64,000 nucleotides of DNA from JAEUHQ01 sp964538915 (lineage in GTDB: Bacteria; Planctomycetota; UBA1135; UBA2386), in assembly GCA_964538915.1 (NCBI GenBank), contig CAZIFB010000008.1, positions 54,804-118,803 of the forward strand, in the 5' to 3' direction. Below, in pieces: positions 8,534 to 16,982 of this stretch. The notes under the pieces are model-generated. The model had not been told where the DNA came from, ran no database searches, and saw only the letters and a program-made list of their open reading frames with translations. The translations under genes were made by a program, and so were the position numbers. The first letter of the stretch is position 1, and each line of letters opens with the position of its first letter.

Positions 8534-10204
8534 TCACGGCGCTGCAGCCGATGCGGCGCCGGCAGGGATCGGACTTCGGGCGTCGTCGGCGCGTCGGCCT
8601 GCCACGATCGCCGCGAGCAGCGACAGCTTCGCGACCCATGCGCAGGCGACGCACGGGCCCGCGGCGTTCGCGAGACCGCACGCGATCGCCGCGCCGAGCG
8701 TGAGATCTGCGAGCGCCGCGGCGACGATCCATCGACCAGCGCGCCATCGTTCGTCGGCCGCGACGCGCGACGCCAGGTGGATCCACGTGAAGCCGACGCC
8801 GAGCACCGCGAACCCCCAGGGCGCCGCGAATTGCGGGTAGACGTCCGCAGCGAAGAGCGCGCTCAGCAACGCGGCGGCAAGGCCCAGGGTCGCCGTGAGT
8901 CGTTCGAACCGCGGCATCCGGGCGCCGACGGTCGCGATCGCGAACACGATGGCGACGAGCCACGGCTGGACCACCGGCGCGACGCGCACTGCGCCGAAGA
9001 ACCAGAGCGCGAGGAGCGTCGTGGGTGAGAGACTTCCGTCGCCTGCACCCGGCAGCAGCCACAGGAGCACCGCCGCGCACGCGAACGGTGCGAGGAGCAC
9101 GAGCCACTGCAGCCACGGCGATTGCCACCGCAGCGCATCCGGCCACAGCGCCTGGGAGGCGTGCGCCGCGACGCGATCCCACGCGGCGCGTGCCGGCGCG
9201 GCCGGTCTGGCGGCGGGCGGCAGGGTGAACGTCGTGGATCGGAACATGCGCGCGTCGAGCATCGCTTCGGCGATCGCGTCTGCGGCTTCCGTCGAGTCCT
9301 GGATGCGCAGCGCGCGCCACGCAAGGTGCCATGAGCCGCCGTTCCTCCCGCCGGGCAGGGCGGCGCGATCGTCGGACCGCTCCGGTTGGCGAACCCTCGC
9401 CCAGCTCGCGAGATCGGTGTCTGCGAACACGGCGCTCGCGACGGCAGCGAGGTCGACGCGGTCGAACGTCGTGAATCCGGCCGGTGCCGCCGTCGAGGCG
9501 GGTGCGTTGCGGAGGTTGCGCGCTGCGGTCGCCCAGAACGAACGGGTCGCCGCCGCTGCGTCGCCTCGCGGGCCTTCCGTCAGCTGCAGCAGCACTGCCA
9601 TCCGGTGCGCGTTGCGAAGCACGACGATCGGTTCGTCGGTGGCGACGGCGAAGGAGCCGATGACAGGCTGGTTGCCGTCGTCGACGAGAACGTCCGGATC
9701 ACGAACCCGCAGCTGCGCGCGATCCACGGCGACGCGGAAGACGCCGTCCGAGCGCCCGCGGCAGCGGACGGAGAGGTCGAGCGCCGCACCCTTCGGCTCG
9801 AAGGCTCGCGGCAGCGCGCCGGCGCGCCACGCGACGTGACGGTCGTCGCCGTCGCCCTCGTCGAGGTCGTGCTGCAGTTCGCGGCGCGCGTCGTCTTCGT
9901 TCGCCGCTCCGGGCGCGAACACGAGCCGGATCGTCGTCGCGCGTTCGGTCGCCAGAGGCGCCTCGCGGGCCGCGAGGATCGCGACAGACGGGTCGTGGTC
10001 GGCGAACTGGAGGATCGCCACCTGCATCCACGCATCGACGGTGGAGCCCGCTCGCCGGCTCAGGACCAGTTGTGTCCCCGCATCCGTTGCGTCGGAACCG
10101 GCGTCCGTCCACGGCACGTGGCCCAGAGCAGACTGCGTGCCGGCGACCACCGCGACGAGGCAGCCCCACGCAGCCGCGAAGATGCGAACGGCTCTCCGGC
10201 TCAT
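8534..10204 (-). CDS. Unrecognised membrane protein with a signal peptide and large extracytoplasmic N-terminal domain
   Basis: A 556-residue protein of unknown function. The first 28 residues form a signal peptide or signal anchor (IFAAAWGCLVAVVAG). Residues about 35-350 are soluble, rich in charged residues and beta-prone segments. From about residue 375 there are six or seven hydrophobic segments (for example WLQWLVLLAPFACAAVLLWL), consistent with a polytopic C-terminal half. The stop lies 6 bases from the convergent lectin gene stop. The ATG at 10204 is chosen because it opens the hydrophobic leader; the frame stays open further upstream without coding character. It lies 32 bases downstream of the sulfotransferase gene and could be the last gene of the htpG cluster. 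Confidence 0.65.
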   Translation of the reverse strand: MSRRAVRIFAAAWGCLVAVVAGTQSALGHVPWTDAGSDATDAGTQLVLSRRAGSTVDAWMQVAILQFADHDPSVAILAAREAPLATERATTIRLVFAPGAANEDDARRELQHDLDEGDGDDRHVAWRAGALPRAFEPKGAALDLSVRCRGRSDGVFRVAVDRAQLRVRDPDVLVDDGNQPVIGSFAVATDEPIVVLRNAHRMAVLLQLTEGPRGDAAAATRSFWATAARNLRNAPASTAAPAGFTTFDRVDLAAVASAVFADTDLASWARVRQPERSDDRAALPGGRNGGSWHLAWRALRIQDSTEAADAIAEAMLDARMFRSTTFTLPPAARPAAPARAAWDRVAAHASQALWPDALRWQSPWLQWLVLLAPFACAAVLLWLLPGAGDGSLSPTTLLALWFFGAVRVAPVVQPWLVAIVFAIATVGARMPRFERLTATLGLAAALLSALFAADVYPQFAAPWGFAVLGVGFTWIHLASRVAADERWRAGRWIVAAALADLTLGAAIACGLANAAGPCVACAWVAKLSLLAAIVAGRRADDARSPIPAGAASAAAP

Positions 10205-10236
10205 GCGACGGGCGCGGAGCCTACCACGTGCCGGCG

Positions 10237-11052
10237 TCAGTCGAAGGCGCCGGCGTCGCGAAACGAACGGATGTCGGGGAAGAACCTGGCCATGAGAGCC
10301 TGGCATCGCTCGGCGACGCGCGCCTCGACGAACGCGGGGTCGAGCCTCGCCAGCACGCCGCGCTTGGCGCGGGCCAGGCCCGCGGCGCGGAAGTCCTGGA
10401 CGACGCGTTCGCCGGCGATGCCCGCGAACGCGGCGATGTCGTGCAGGCGGTTCGAGATCTCTGCCGTCTTCACGACGAGCAGGCGCTCTTCGGGCACATT
10501 CGCGATCGCCGTCTCGTTGTGCCTGCGCCATGTGCCGAGCCAGGTGTCGACGCACGGGAGACCGAGATCGCGCAGGATCGCGTCGTGCGGTCCGTGTCCG
10601 TCGTTTGCGCCGTCGAGCCAGAACGCCAGGTACTCGCGGTCCGTTCGTGATCCCCTCCCGGTGTTCAGGGTGTGGCTCATCGCGGAGTCCATCCACGAGA
10701 ACGGGTCGCGGATCGTCAGCACGAAGCGCGCGTCCGCGAACTCGGCCGCGATCGCCGCGGCGAGGTGCGCGTTGACGTGCGAAGCGTCCACGTCGAGGCG
10801 CATCCTTTCGTCTCGTCGCCTGACGAAGGCACGAAGATCGTCGAACGAGCACCTGCCTCGCGAGTGGTCGACGACCTTGCGCATCGCGGCGCGCAGTCCC
10901 GGCTCGTGCCGGGCGCGGATCGAGCGGTCGAACATCGCCGCGAGCGAATGGGTGCCCGTGCGCGGGGCGCCGATGCCGACGAGCCGCGCCTGTCGCGGAG
11001 GCTCTCGTCGTCCGAGTGCCTTCGCGATCCGGCGCAGCGCGTCGCGGATCAT
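10237..11052 (-). CDS. Sulfotransferase-family protein
   Basis: A 271-residue protein with the PAPS-binding P-loop of sulfotransferases near residue 25 (G-I-G-A-P-R-T-G-T-H-S-L), where the R-T-G-T replaces a Walker-type loop, and a second PAPS-type segment F-V-L-T-I-R-D-P-F-S-W with the conserved Arg-Asp-Pro followed by a serine. This family transfers sulfate from PAPS to sugars, lipids or proteins. It has no signal peptide or membrane segment. The start ATG overlaps the stop of the nitroreductase gene (ATGA), indicating translational coupling. Substrate unknown; sulfation of surface polysaccharide is a reasonable guess. Confidence 0.75.
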   Translation of the reverse strand: MIRDALRRIAKALGRREPPRQARLVGIGAPRTGTHSLAAMFDRSIRARHEPGLRAAMRKVVDHSRGRCSFDDLRAFVRRRDERMRLDVDASHVNAHLAAAIAAEFADARFVLTIRDPFSWMDSAMSHTLNTGRGSRTDREYLAFWLDGANDGHGPHDAILRDLGLPCVDTWLGTWRRHNETAIANVPEERLLVVKTAEISNRLHDIAAFAGIAGERVVQDFRAAGLARAKRGVLARLDPAFVEARVAERCQALMARFFPDIRSFRDAGAFD

Positions 11053-11699
11053 CGCCGCTCGACGATCTCGTTCGCGGGGTAGCGCACCTTCGGCGCGCCG
11101 GCGTTGCGATCGCCCGCTGCCCGGTAGCCGGCGGCGACGACGCACAGTGTGGTGAAGCGGGTGGCGTCGAGGCCGAGCAGGCGGTCGTACGCGACGGTGT
11201 CGACGCCTTCGAGCGCGCACGAGTCGACGCCGAGCATCGCGGCGGCGCAGAGGAACTGGCCGAGCGCGATGTAGACCTGGCGCGCGTTCCACGCGGCGTG
11301 GTCCTTCGCCGCCCAGCCCTGCTCGACGAAGTTCACGATGACGCGGCGATAACCGGCGAGCGAGTCCATCGTGGCGCCGCGCACGTCGCACTGCCGCTGC
11401 AGGAATCGATCGACGTCGGCTGCGGTCGTCGTGCGCAGGCCGAGGAAGACGACCAGCTTGTTCGCGTCGGTGATCTGCGGCTGGTTCCACGACAGGAGTC
11501 GCAGTTCGGCGCGCAGGGTCGTGTCCTCGACGACGAGGAACTTCCACGGTTGCAGGCCGAACGAGGAGGGCGCCAGTACGAGCGACTGCTCGAGGGCTTC
11601 CCACACGTCCGGCGGGATCGTGCGCGTCGGATCGAAGCGCTTCGTCGAGTAGCGCCAGTGCAGCTGTTCGACCAGACTCGCCGGCGTGACGGTTGCCAT
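11049..11699 (-). CDS. NAD(P)H-dependent nitroreductase
   Basis: A 216-residue flavoprotein of the NfsB/YodC-like nitroreductase family, which uses FMN and NAD(P)H to reduce nitroaromatics, quinones and similar acceptors. The FMN-phosphate-binding opening R-Y-S-T-K-R-F-D near residue 17 is present, as are S-S-F-G-L-Q-P-W-K-F-L-V-V near 47 and the late segment A-A-A-M-L-G-V-D-S-C-A-L-E-G near 155. Length is normal for the family. It begins 8 bases after htpG and overlaps the following sulfotransferase start, so the three genes are probably one operon. Physiological substrate not deducible. Confidence 0.9.
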   Translation of the reverse strand: MATVTPASLVEQLHWRYSTKRFDPTRTIPPDVWEALEQSLVLAPSSFGLQPWKFLVVEDTTLRAELRLLSWNQPQITDANKLVVFLGLRTTTAADVDRFLQRQCDVRGATMDSLAGYRRVIVNFVEQGWAAKDHAAWNARQVYIALGQFLCAAAMLGVDSCALEGVDTVAYDRLLGLDATRFTTLCVVAAGYRAAGDRNAGAPKVRYPANEIVERR

Positions 11700-11707
11700 G
11701 GGGCAGC

Positions 11708-13603
11708 TCAGCCCTTCGCCATCAGCGCTGCTACGCGGCGGCTGAAGGCGGCGGGGTCGGCGGGCATCGTGCCCTCGGCGAGCAGCGCCTGGTCGTGCAG
11801 CAGCGCCGCCCACTCGGCGAACTGAGCGTCGTCGGTGAGTGCCTGGAGCTTCTTCACGACCGCGTGCTCGGGGTTCAGTTCGAGGATGCGCTTGTGCGCC
11901 GGCACGTCGTGGCCCGCTTCGCGCAGGACGCGCTCCTGGCGCGCGCTCATGCCGTGCTCGTCGCTGACGAGGCACGCGGGCGAGTCGGTCAGGCGGTCCG
12001 TGACGCGCACGGTCTTCACGTGTTCGTCGAGCGCCTTCTGCACGCGCTCGAGCACCGGCGCCATCGCCTTCTGCTGCTCGTCCTTCTTCTTCTTGTCCTC
12101 GTCGCTCTCGGGCAGGTCGAGTGCGCCCTTGGCGGCGGACACGAACGGCTTCTCGCCGAACTCGCGCAGCGCGTCGACGACCCATTCGTCGATCGAGTCG
12201 GTCATGAGCAGCACCTCGTAGCCGCGCTTCTTCAGCGCCTCGATGTGCGGGCTCGCCTTCGCGGTCGACAGGCTGTCGGACGCGACGAAGTAGATCGCCT
12301 TCTGGTCGGCGGGCATGCGGCCCGTGTAGTCGCCGAGGCTGCAGAGCGCATCGCCGTGCGTGCTGTGGAAGCGCAGCAGGGCCGCGAGGCGGTCGCGCGC
12401 CTCGATGTCGTGGTAGACGCCCTCCTTCAGCATGCGGCCGAACTCGTTCCAGAACTGCTCGTAGCGGTTCCGCTTCTCCTTCTTGCCGTCGACCTCGTGT
12501 TCGGTCTCGCCCTCCTTGGCGAGGTCCTCGAGCAGCGACAGCGTCTTGCCGACCATTTGCTTCTTGATGAACCGCGTCGTCGCGTCCTTCTGCAGGATCT
12601 CGCGCGAGACGTTCAGCGGCAGGTCCTCGCTGTCGACGACGCCGCGCACGAAGCGCAGCCACTCCGGCACGATCTCCTGCGCGTCGTCCATGATGAACAC
12701 ACGCTTCACGAACAGGCGCACGCCGCTCTTCCGGCGGTCGACGACGTCGAACGGCGCCTTCGCGGGCAGGTAGAGCAGGCCCGTCAGTTCGTGCGAGCCC
12801 TCGACCTTGAAGTGCGTCCACGCGAGCGGCTCCTGCCAGTCGTGCGAGACCGACTTGTAGAACTCGCGGTAGTCGTCGTCACTGACGTCGCTCTTCTTGC
12901 GCGTCCAGAGGGCGCTCGCCTTGTTGATCGTCTGCCATTCGGTCTTCTTGTCTTCGTCGGATCCGCGCTCGATCTCCATGCGGATCGGCCACCGCACGTA
13001 GTCGCTGTACTTGTGCACGACCTCGCGCACCGGCCACTCCTCCGCGTACTCCTTCGCATCGTCCTTCAGGTGCAGCACGATGTCGGTGCCGCGGCCCGCG
13101 CGTTCGCCGGCGCGGACCTCGAAGTCGCCCTTCGCCTGGCTCTCCCAGATCCACGCTTCGTCGCTGCCGGCCTTGCGCGAGACCACGGTCACCGAGTCGG
13201 CGACGAGGAACGCGCTGTAGAAGCCGACGCCGAACTGACCGATCAGCGCGATGTCCTTCTTCTGGTCGGCGGACAGCGACTGCATCAGCTTCTTGCTGCC
13301 GCTGCGTGCGATCGTGCCGAGGTGCGAGATCAGTTCGTCGCGCGTCATGCCGATGCCGTTGTCGCGGATCGTCAGCGTGTTCTTCTTCGCGTCGGGGATC
13401 AGCTCGATGCGCAGTTCCTTGTCGGCGCCGAGCAGCGCGTGGTCGGTCAGCGCGCGGAAGTTCAGCTGGTCGATCGCGTCCGCTGCGTTGCTGATCAGCT
13501 CGCGCAGGAAGACCTCGCGGTGGCTGTAGAGCGAGTTGACGACGAGGGACAGGACTTCGTTGACCTCGGCCTGGAAGACGTGTTTCTCGACGGTGGCGGA
13601 CAT
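11708..13603 (-). CDS. htpG: Molecular chaperone HtpG (bacterial Hsp90)
   Basis: A 631-residue Hsp90 homologue. The GHKL ATP-binding domain occupies residues 1-230: L-R-E-L-I-S-N-A-A-D-A with the catalytic Glu and ATP-binding Asn, D-N-G-I-G-M, and G-Q-F-G-V-G-F-Y-S-A-F. The middle domain carries the catalytic-arginine region N-V-S-R-E-I-L-Q, and the dimerisation domain is present at full length. HtpG is a cytosolic ATP-dependent dimeric chaperone. The upstream intergenic region (about 170 bases) would hold the promoter of a leftward operon with the nitroreductase and sulfotransferase; no clear CIRCE or sigma-32-type element could be identified there. Confidence 0.97.
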   Translation of the reverse strand: MSATVEKHVFQAEVNEVLSLVVNSLYSHREVFLRELISNAADAIDQLNFRALTDHALLGADKELRIELIPDAKKNTLTIRDNGIGMTRDELISHLGTIARSGSKKLMQSLSADQKKDIALIGQFGVGFYSAFLVADSVTVVSRKAGSDEAWIWESQAKGDFEVRAGERAGRGTDIVLHLKDDAKEYAEEWPVREVVHKYSDYVRWPIRMEIERGSDEDKKTEWQTINKASALWTRKKSDVSDDDYREFYKSVSHDWQEPLAWTHFKVEGSHELTGLLYLPAKAPFDVVDRRKSGVRLFVKRVFIMDDAQEIVPEWLRFVRGVVDSEDLPLNVSREILQKDATTRFIKKQMVGKTLSLLEDLAKEGETEHEVDGKKEKRNRYEQFWNEFGRMLKEGVYHDIEARDRLAALLRFHSTHGDALCSLGDYTGRMPADQKAIYFVASDSLSTAKASPHIEALKKRGYEVLLMTDSIDEWVVDALREFGEKPFVSAAKGALDLPESDEDKKKKDEQQKAMAPVLERVQKALDEHVKTVRVTDRLTDSPACLVSDEHGMSARQERVLREAGHDVPAHKRILELNPEHAVVKKLQALTDDAQFAEWAALLHDQALLAEGTMPADPAAFSRRVAALMAKG

Positions 13604-13778
13604 CGTGGTGTGCTCCGGAATTCGGGGGCGCCAGGATTGCGACGGGTCGGTGCCCGATCAAGGGGGCGCTGCGGCCCGTCGGTCGCGGAAGCCGTTTTGG
13701 AGCGGGCGTCCGGAGCGTGGTATGGTCCTTCGCCGCCCTGCCGTCCGCACGGACCTGCGCAGGGCGCAGTGACGCGTG

Positions 13779-14972
13779 ATGGGGCCCCTGGACGAACAAA
13801 CCCGCTGGTGGACCCGGCTCCGCCCCCCGGCCCTCTCGCTGCTGATCGGACTCGCGTGCTACGTCGCGGCGATCCCGTGCGGCGACTGGAACGTCGACGC
13901 GACGATGATGGGCCTCGACTACCAGGAGATGTCGCTGGCTCCCTTCGCCGGGCGCGGGCCGCACCCCGAACGGTTCCTGACGCCGTTGTGCGCGTGGCTG
14001 CTGGGACTCTCGGGGCCTCGCTTCGGGCTCTTCTCGCACGGCGCGATGGTGGTGTTCCTCGCGATGGCGCACCACCTGACGTTCACGCGATCGAAGGACC
14101 GGGTCTGGGCGACGTATTTCACGTACGGCCTGTCACTCAGTGCCCTCGTGGCGACGTACCGCGGCCTCGTCGGCTACTCCGATCCGCTGACGTTCTGCCT
14201 CCTCTGCGTGTGCATCCGCTGGCCCGAACGGGCCGGCGTCTTCTGGGCGATGCTCGGCCTCGGGCTCCTGAACCACGGCCAGACGCTCTTCCTCTGGCCG
14301 TGGCTGATCCACGAACGCTCTCGCGCGAGCCGCCTCGGCTTCCGCGACGGGCTCTTCGCGGCGGCGGCGGTCGCCGCCTACTTCGGGGCGCGGGCGTGGC
14401 TCGTCAGCGACGATTCGGCGACCGGCGCAACGCGCAGCTTCTCGGGTGCGACGTTGTCCGTGTCCTGGTACCTCGAGCACCTCGACTGGGGCAGGGCCGT
14501 CGAGTTGTGGATCATGATCCTGCCGGCGATCGTCTTCTGCTTCGGCTTCGTCTTCATCGTGCTGCTCTGGGACCTGCTCGGGGAGCACCGCCGCGAAGCG
14601 CGCATCGGTGCGGCCTGGATGCTGCTCGGCATCTGCGGCGTGCTGGTCCTGGCGATCGACATCTTCCGCTTCGTCGCGTTGCTCGGCTTTCCGATGATCG
14701 TCGCGATGCACCGGCGGTTCGTGCCGGATGCCCGTGCGCGGGAAGCGCTGGTGTCGGCGATCGCGCTGACGATCGCCCTTCGCGAGCCCAATCTCGATGC
14801 GGCCGGTTACCTGCTCCGCAGGATGACCGAGTTCGCGCTCGCGGGAGAGAAGTACCCGACGCTGTTCGGCCTCGTCCCGCACTGCTGGCCCACGTTCCTG
14901 GGCTACGCCGCGTTCCTCGTCGCCCTGGCGTTCGTGGCGCGGTGGACCCTGCCGCGCAGCGACCGCGCCTGA
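13779..14972 (+). CDS. Polytopic membrane protein, possibly GT-C-fold-like
   Basis: A 397-residue integral membrane protein with about nine or ten hydrophobic helices, starting with P-A-L-S-L-L-I-G-L-A-C-Y-V-A-A-I. A large first extracytoplasmic loop contains GDWNVDATMMGLDYQEMSLAPF and is rich in acidic residues, and R/W-rich loops follow. That topology recalls GT-C glycosyltransferases or mannosyltransferase-like proteins, but no decisive D-x-D or E-x-D motif can be assigned, so the function remains open. A GTG three bases upstream of the ATG is an equally possible start. It is followed by a histidine kinase gene 70 bases downstream on the same strand. Confidence 0.6.
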   Translation: MGPLDEQTRWWTRLRPPALSLLIGLACYVAAIPCGDWNVDATMMGLDYQEMSLAPFAGRGPHPERFLTPLCAWLLGLSGPRFGLFSHGAMVVFLAMAHHLTFTRSKDRVWATYFTYGLSLSALVATYRGLVGYSDPLTFCLLCVCIRWPERAGVFWAMLGLGLLNHGQTLFLWPWLIHERSRASRLGFRDGLFAAAAVAAYFGARAWLVSDDSATGATRSFSGATLSVSWYLEHLDWGRAVELWIMILPAIVFCFGFVFIVLLWDLLGEHRREARIGAAWMLLGICGVLVLAIDIFRFVALLGFPMIVAMHRRFVPDARAREALVSAIALTIALREPNLDAAGYLLRRMTEFALAGEKYPTLFGLVPHCWPTFLGYAAFLVALAFVARWTLPRSDRA

Positions 14973-15042
14973 TCCGGGGTCGTGCGCGGGGGAACGGCCG
15001 TCGATCCGGCGCAGGCTCCGGTGGTAGGCTCCCGGCTGTTCG

Positions 15043-16878
15043 ATGTTCTTCCTGGACAGCCTCGGCTTCTTCTCGCTGACCTGCCTGCTCATCCAGTGCG
15101 GGTTGGCGTGGATATTCCTGGCCGTCTTCGCCCTCCTGGCTCCGTCGGACGCGGCGTGGGTGCGCTCGTGGCGGACGGCGTTCAGCGGCCTCGCCGTCGC
15201 GCTGCTCGCGGTGAGCGTGCGCTTCGCTCTCGCGCATCACCACATCACGTGGACGCACCGCATCGAAGAAGGCTCGTTCGAGGCGCGCCTCTCGTACGGC
15301 CTCTACCTCGCCGGCAAGGTGGTGTTCGTCTGGTTCCTGGTCGGGGGTGTCGCAGCGCTTCGCGACCGCCCGTGGCCGCGGTCGGGCTGGATCCCGGCGC
15401 TGGCGGTTGCCGCGGGCGGCGCGATCGGCGCGATCGTGCCGACGGTCGAGAGCCTCCTGCTCGTGAAGGCGCCGATGGTGGTCGCCGCATTCGGCTACGC
15501 GTGGATCTGTCTCCGGCGCCGCGCCGACGAGCCGCGCGAGGCCGGGCGCCGTCTGGCGCGGGTGGTCTTCGCCGTCTGGGCCGTCGCGTGGGCTTCGTAC
15601 GGCATTGCCGCGATGGTCGTGGGACCCGTGCACCCCGACGGCGATTCGCCGTGGATGGTGTTGCTGCGCGTCAACTCGCTCGTCGATCTCGTGATGCAGG
15701 TGGCGCTCGGCTGTGCCCTCATCGTCGTCGTGATGCACGACACGCAGGCTGCGTCGCTCGCGGCGCTGCAGGAACGCGATCGGCTGCGGGACCGGGTGCA
15801 GCGCGACGAGAAACTTCGCATGACCAGCACGCTGGTCGGTGGCATCGCGCACGAAATGAACAATCCGCTCACCGCGATCCTCGGCTTCGCCCAGATGCTG
15901 GCGAGCGACGACGCGGACTCGCGCAAGAAGGCAGCGCGCGTCGTGAAGGAGCAGGCCGAGCGGTGCCGGAACATCGTGAAGCGCATGTCGCTGCTCGGGC
16001 AGCGGCCCGACCTGGCGATCGGCACCGTCGACACGACCGCGTTGCTCGAACGGGTCGCGCACGGCTTCCAGCCCCAGCTGGTGCAGGCCGGCGTCGTGCT
16101 GGAGATCTCCATCGACGAGGCGCCGTGTGAACTGCAGGGGGACTCCGTCGGGATCGAGCAGGTGGTGACCAACCTGATCGCGAACGCCGTGCACGCGTCG
16201 CCGCGCGGCGGCACCGTGCGGGTCGCGACGGTCGTTGCACCCGATGCCCTCCACATCCGCGTCGACGACGAAGGGCCGGGCGTGCCCTTCGCCGATCGTG
16301 CGCGGATCTTCGAGCCGTTCTGGACGAGCAAGAAGGCAGGAGAAGGCACCGGTCTCGGCCTCGCCGTGGCGCAGGTGCTGGTCCAGGCGCACGGCGGGCG
16401 CATCGTGGTGTCCGATTCGCCGCGCGGGGGAGCGCGCTTCGAAGTGATCCTGCCCTGGCTCCCCGACGCGGATGTGGACGGAACCCTGGCGCCCGCGCGT
16501 CCGGGCCTCCAGCTGCTCGTCGTCGACGACGAAGCGCTCGTGCGCGCGACGATCGCCCGGCAGGCGGAGCGCTACGGGTGGACGGTGGTGCCCGCCGAGT
16601 CCGGGCAGCAGGCCCTGGAACTCCTGCTCGCCGACGGCGCATCGTTCGATGCCGTCGTGTGCGACTTGCGGATGGCCGGCATGTCCGGGGCGGGCCTGCA
16701 CGACGAGCTCGTGCGCCGCGCACCGTGGCTGTTGCGGCGTCTCCTGTTCGTCAGCGGCGACCTGTCGTCGGCCGAGGCGGCCGAGTTCGCGCTGCGCTGC
16801 AACGCCCCGATCCTGGCGAAGCCGTTCGGGGTGGCCGACCTGTTCGGTCGGCTGCGCGAGGTCGTCGGCGGCGCATGA
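15043..16878 (+). CDS. Membrane-bound hybrid histidine kinase with C-terminal receiver
   Basis: A 611-residue signalling protein. Residues 1-235 contain about seven hydrophobic segments and act as a membrane sensor module without a recognised ligand domain. The HisKA dimerisation helix carries the phospho-acceptor H270 in G-G-I-A-H-E-M-N-N-P. The HATPase domain follows (N-box N-L-I-A-N-A-V-H-A, G1 box D-D-E-G-P-G-V-P, G2 box G-E-G-T-G-L-G-L-A). Residues about 487-605 are a receiver with phospho-acceptor D541 (V-V-C-D-L-R-M-A-G). No output domain is fused and no response-regulator gene is adjacent, so the partner is elsewhere. The start ATG puts the first transmembrane helix at the N-terminus. 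Confidence 0.92.
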   Translation: MFFLDSLGFFSLTCLLIQCGLAWIFLAVFALLAPSDAAWVRSWRTAFSGLAVALLAVSVRFALAHHHITWTHRIEEGSFEARLSYGLYLAGKVVFVWFLVGGVAALRDRPWPRSGWIPALAVAAGGAIGAIVPTVESLLLVKAPMVVAAFGYAWICLRRRADEPREAGRRLARVVFAVWAVAWASYGIAAMVVGPVHPDGDSPWMVLLRVNSLVDLVMQVALGCALIVVVMHDTQAASLAALQERDRLRDRVQRDEKLRMTSTLVGGIAHEMNNPLTAILGFAQMLASDDADSRKKAARVVKEQAERCRNIVKRMSLLGQRPDLAIGTVDTTALLERVAHGFQPQLVQAGVVLEISIDEAPCELQGDSVGIEQVVTNLIANAVHASPRGGTVRVATVVAPDALHIRVDDEGPGVPFADRARIFEPFWTSKKAGEGTGLGLAVAQVLVQAHGGRIVVSDSPRGGARFEVILPWLPDADVDGTLAPARPGLQLLVVDDEALVRATIARQAERYGWTVVPAESGQQALELLLADGASFDAVVCDLRMAGMSGAGLHDELVRRAPWLLRRLLFVSGDLSSAEAAEFALRCNAPILAKPFGVADLFGRLREVVGGA

Positions 16879-16982
16879 CCGCGCCGGCCTCGGCCCGGTG
16901 ATCGGGCGCGGGGTGCATCGGGCGTCCGTGCCCGATAGCTTCTCCGATTCCCCTCCCGTCCCGACCGTCACTCGCAACGACG

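Noticed and set aside
11693..15079. Very long open frame (over 1100 codons) on the + strand across htpG and the following gene
   Set aside because: It is antisense to HtpG, which is unmistakable, and then out of frame with the membrane protein gene. Its composition is the usual high-GC shadow (Arg/Ala/Val) with no motif.
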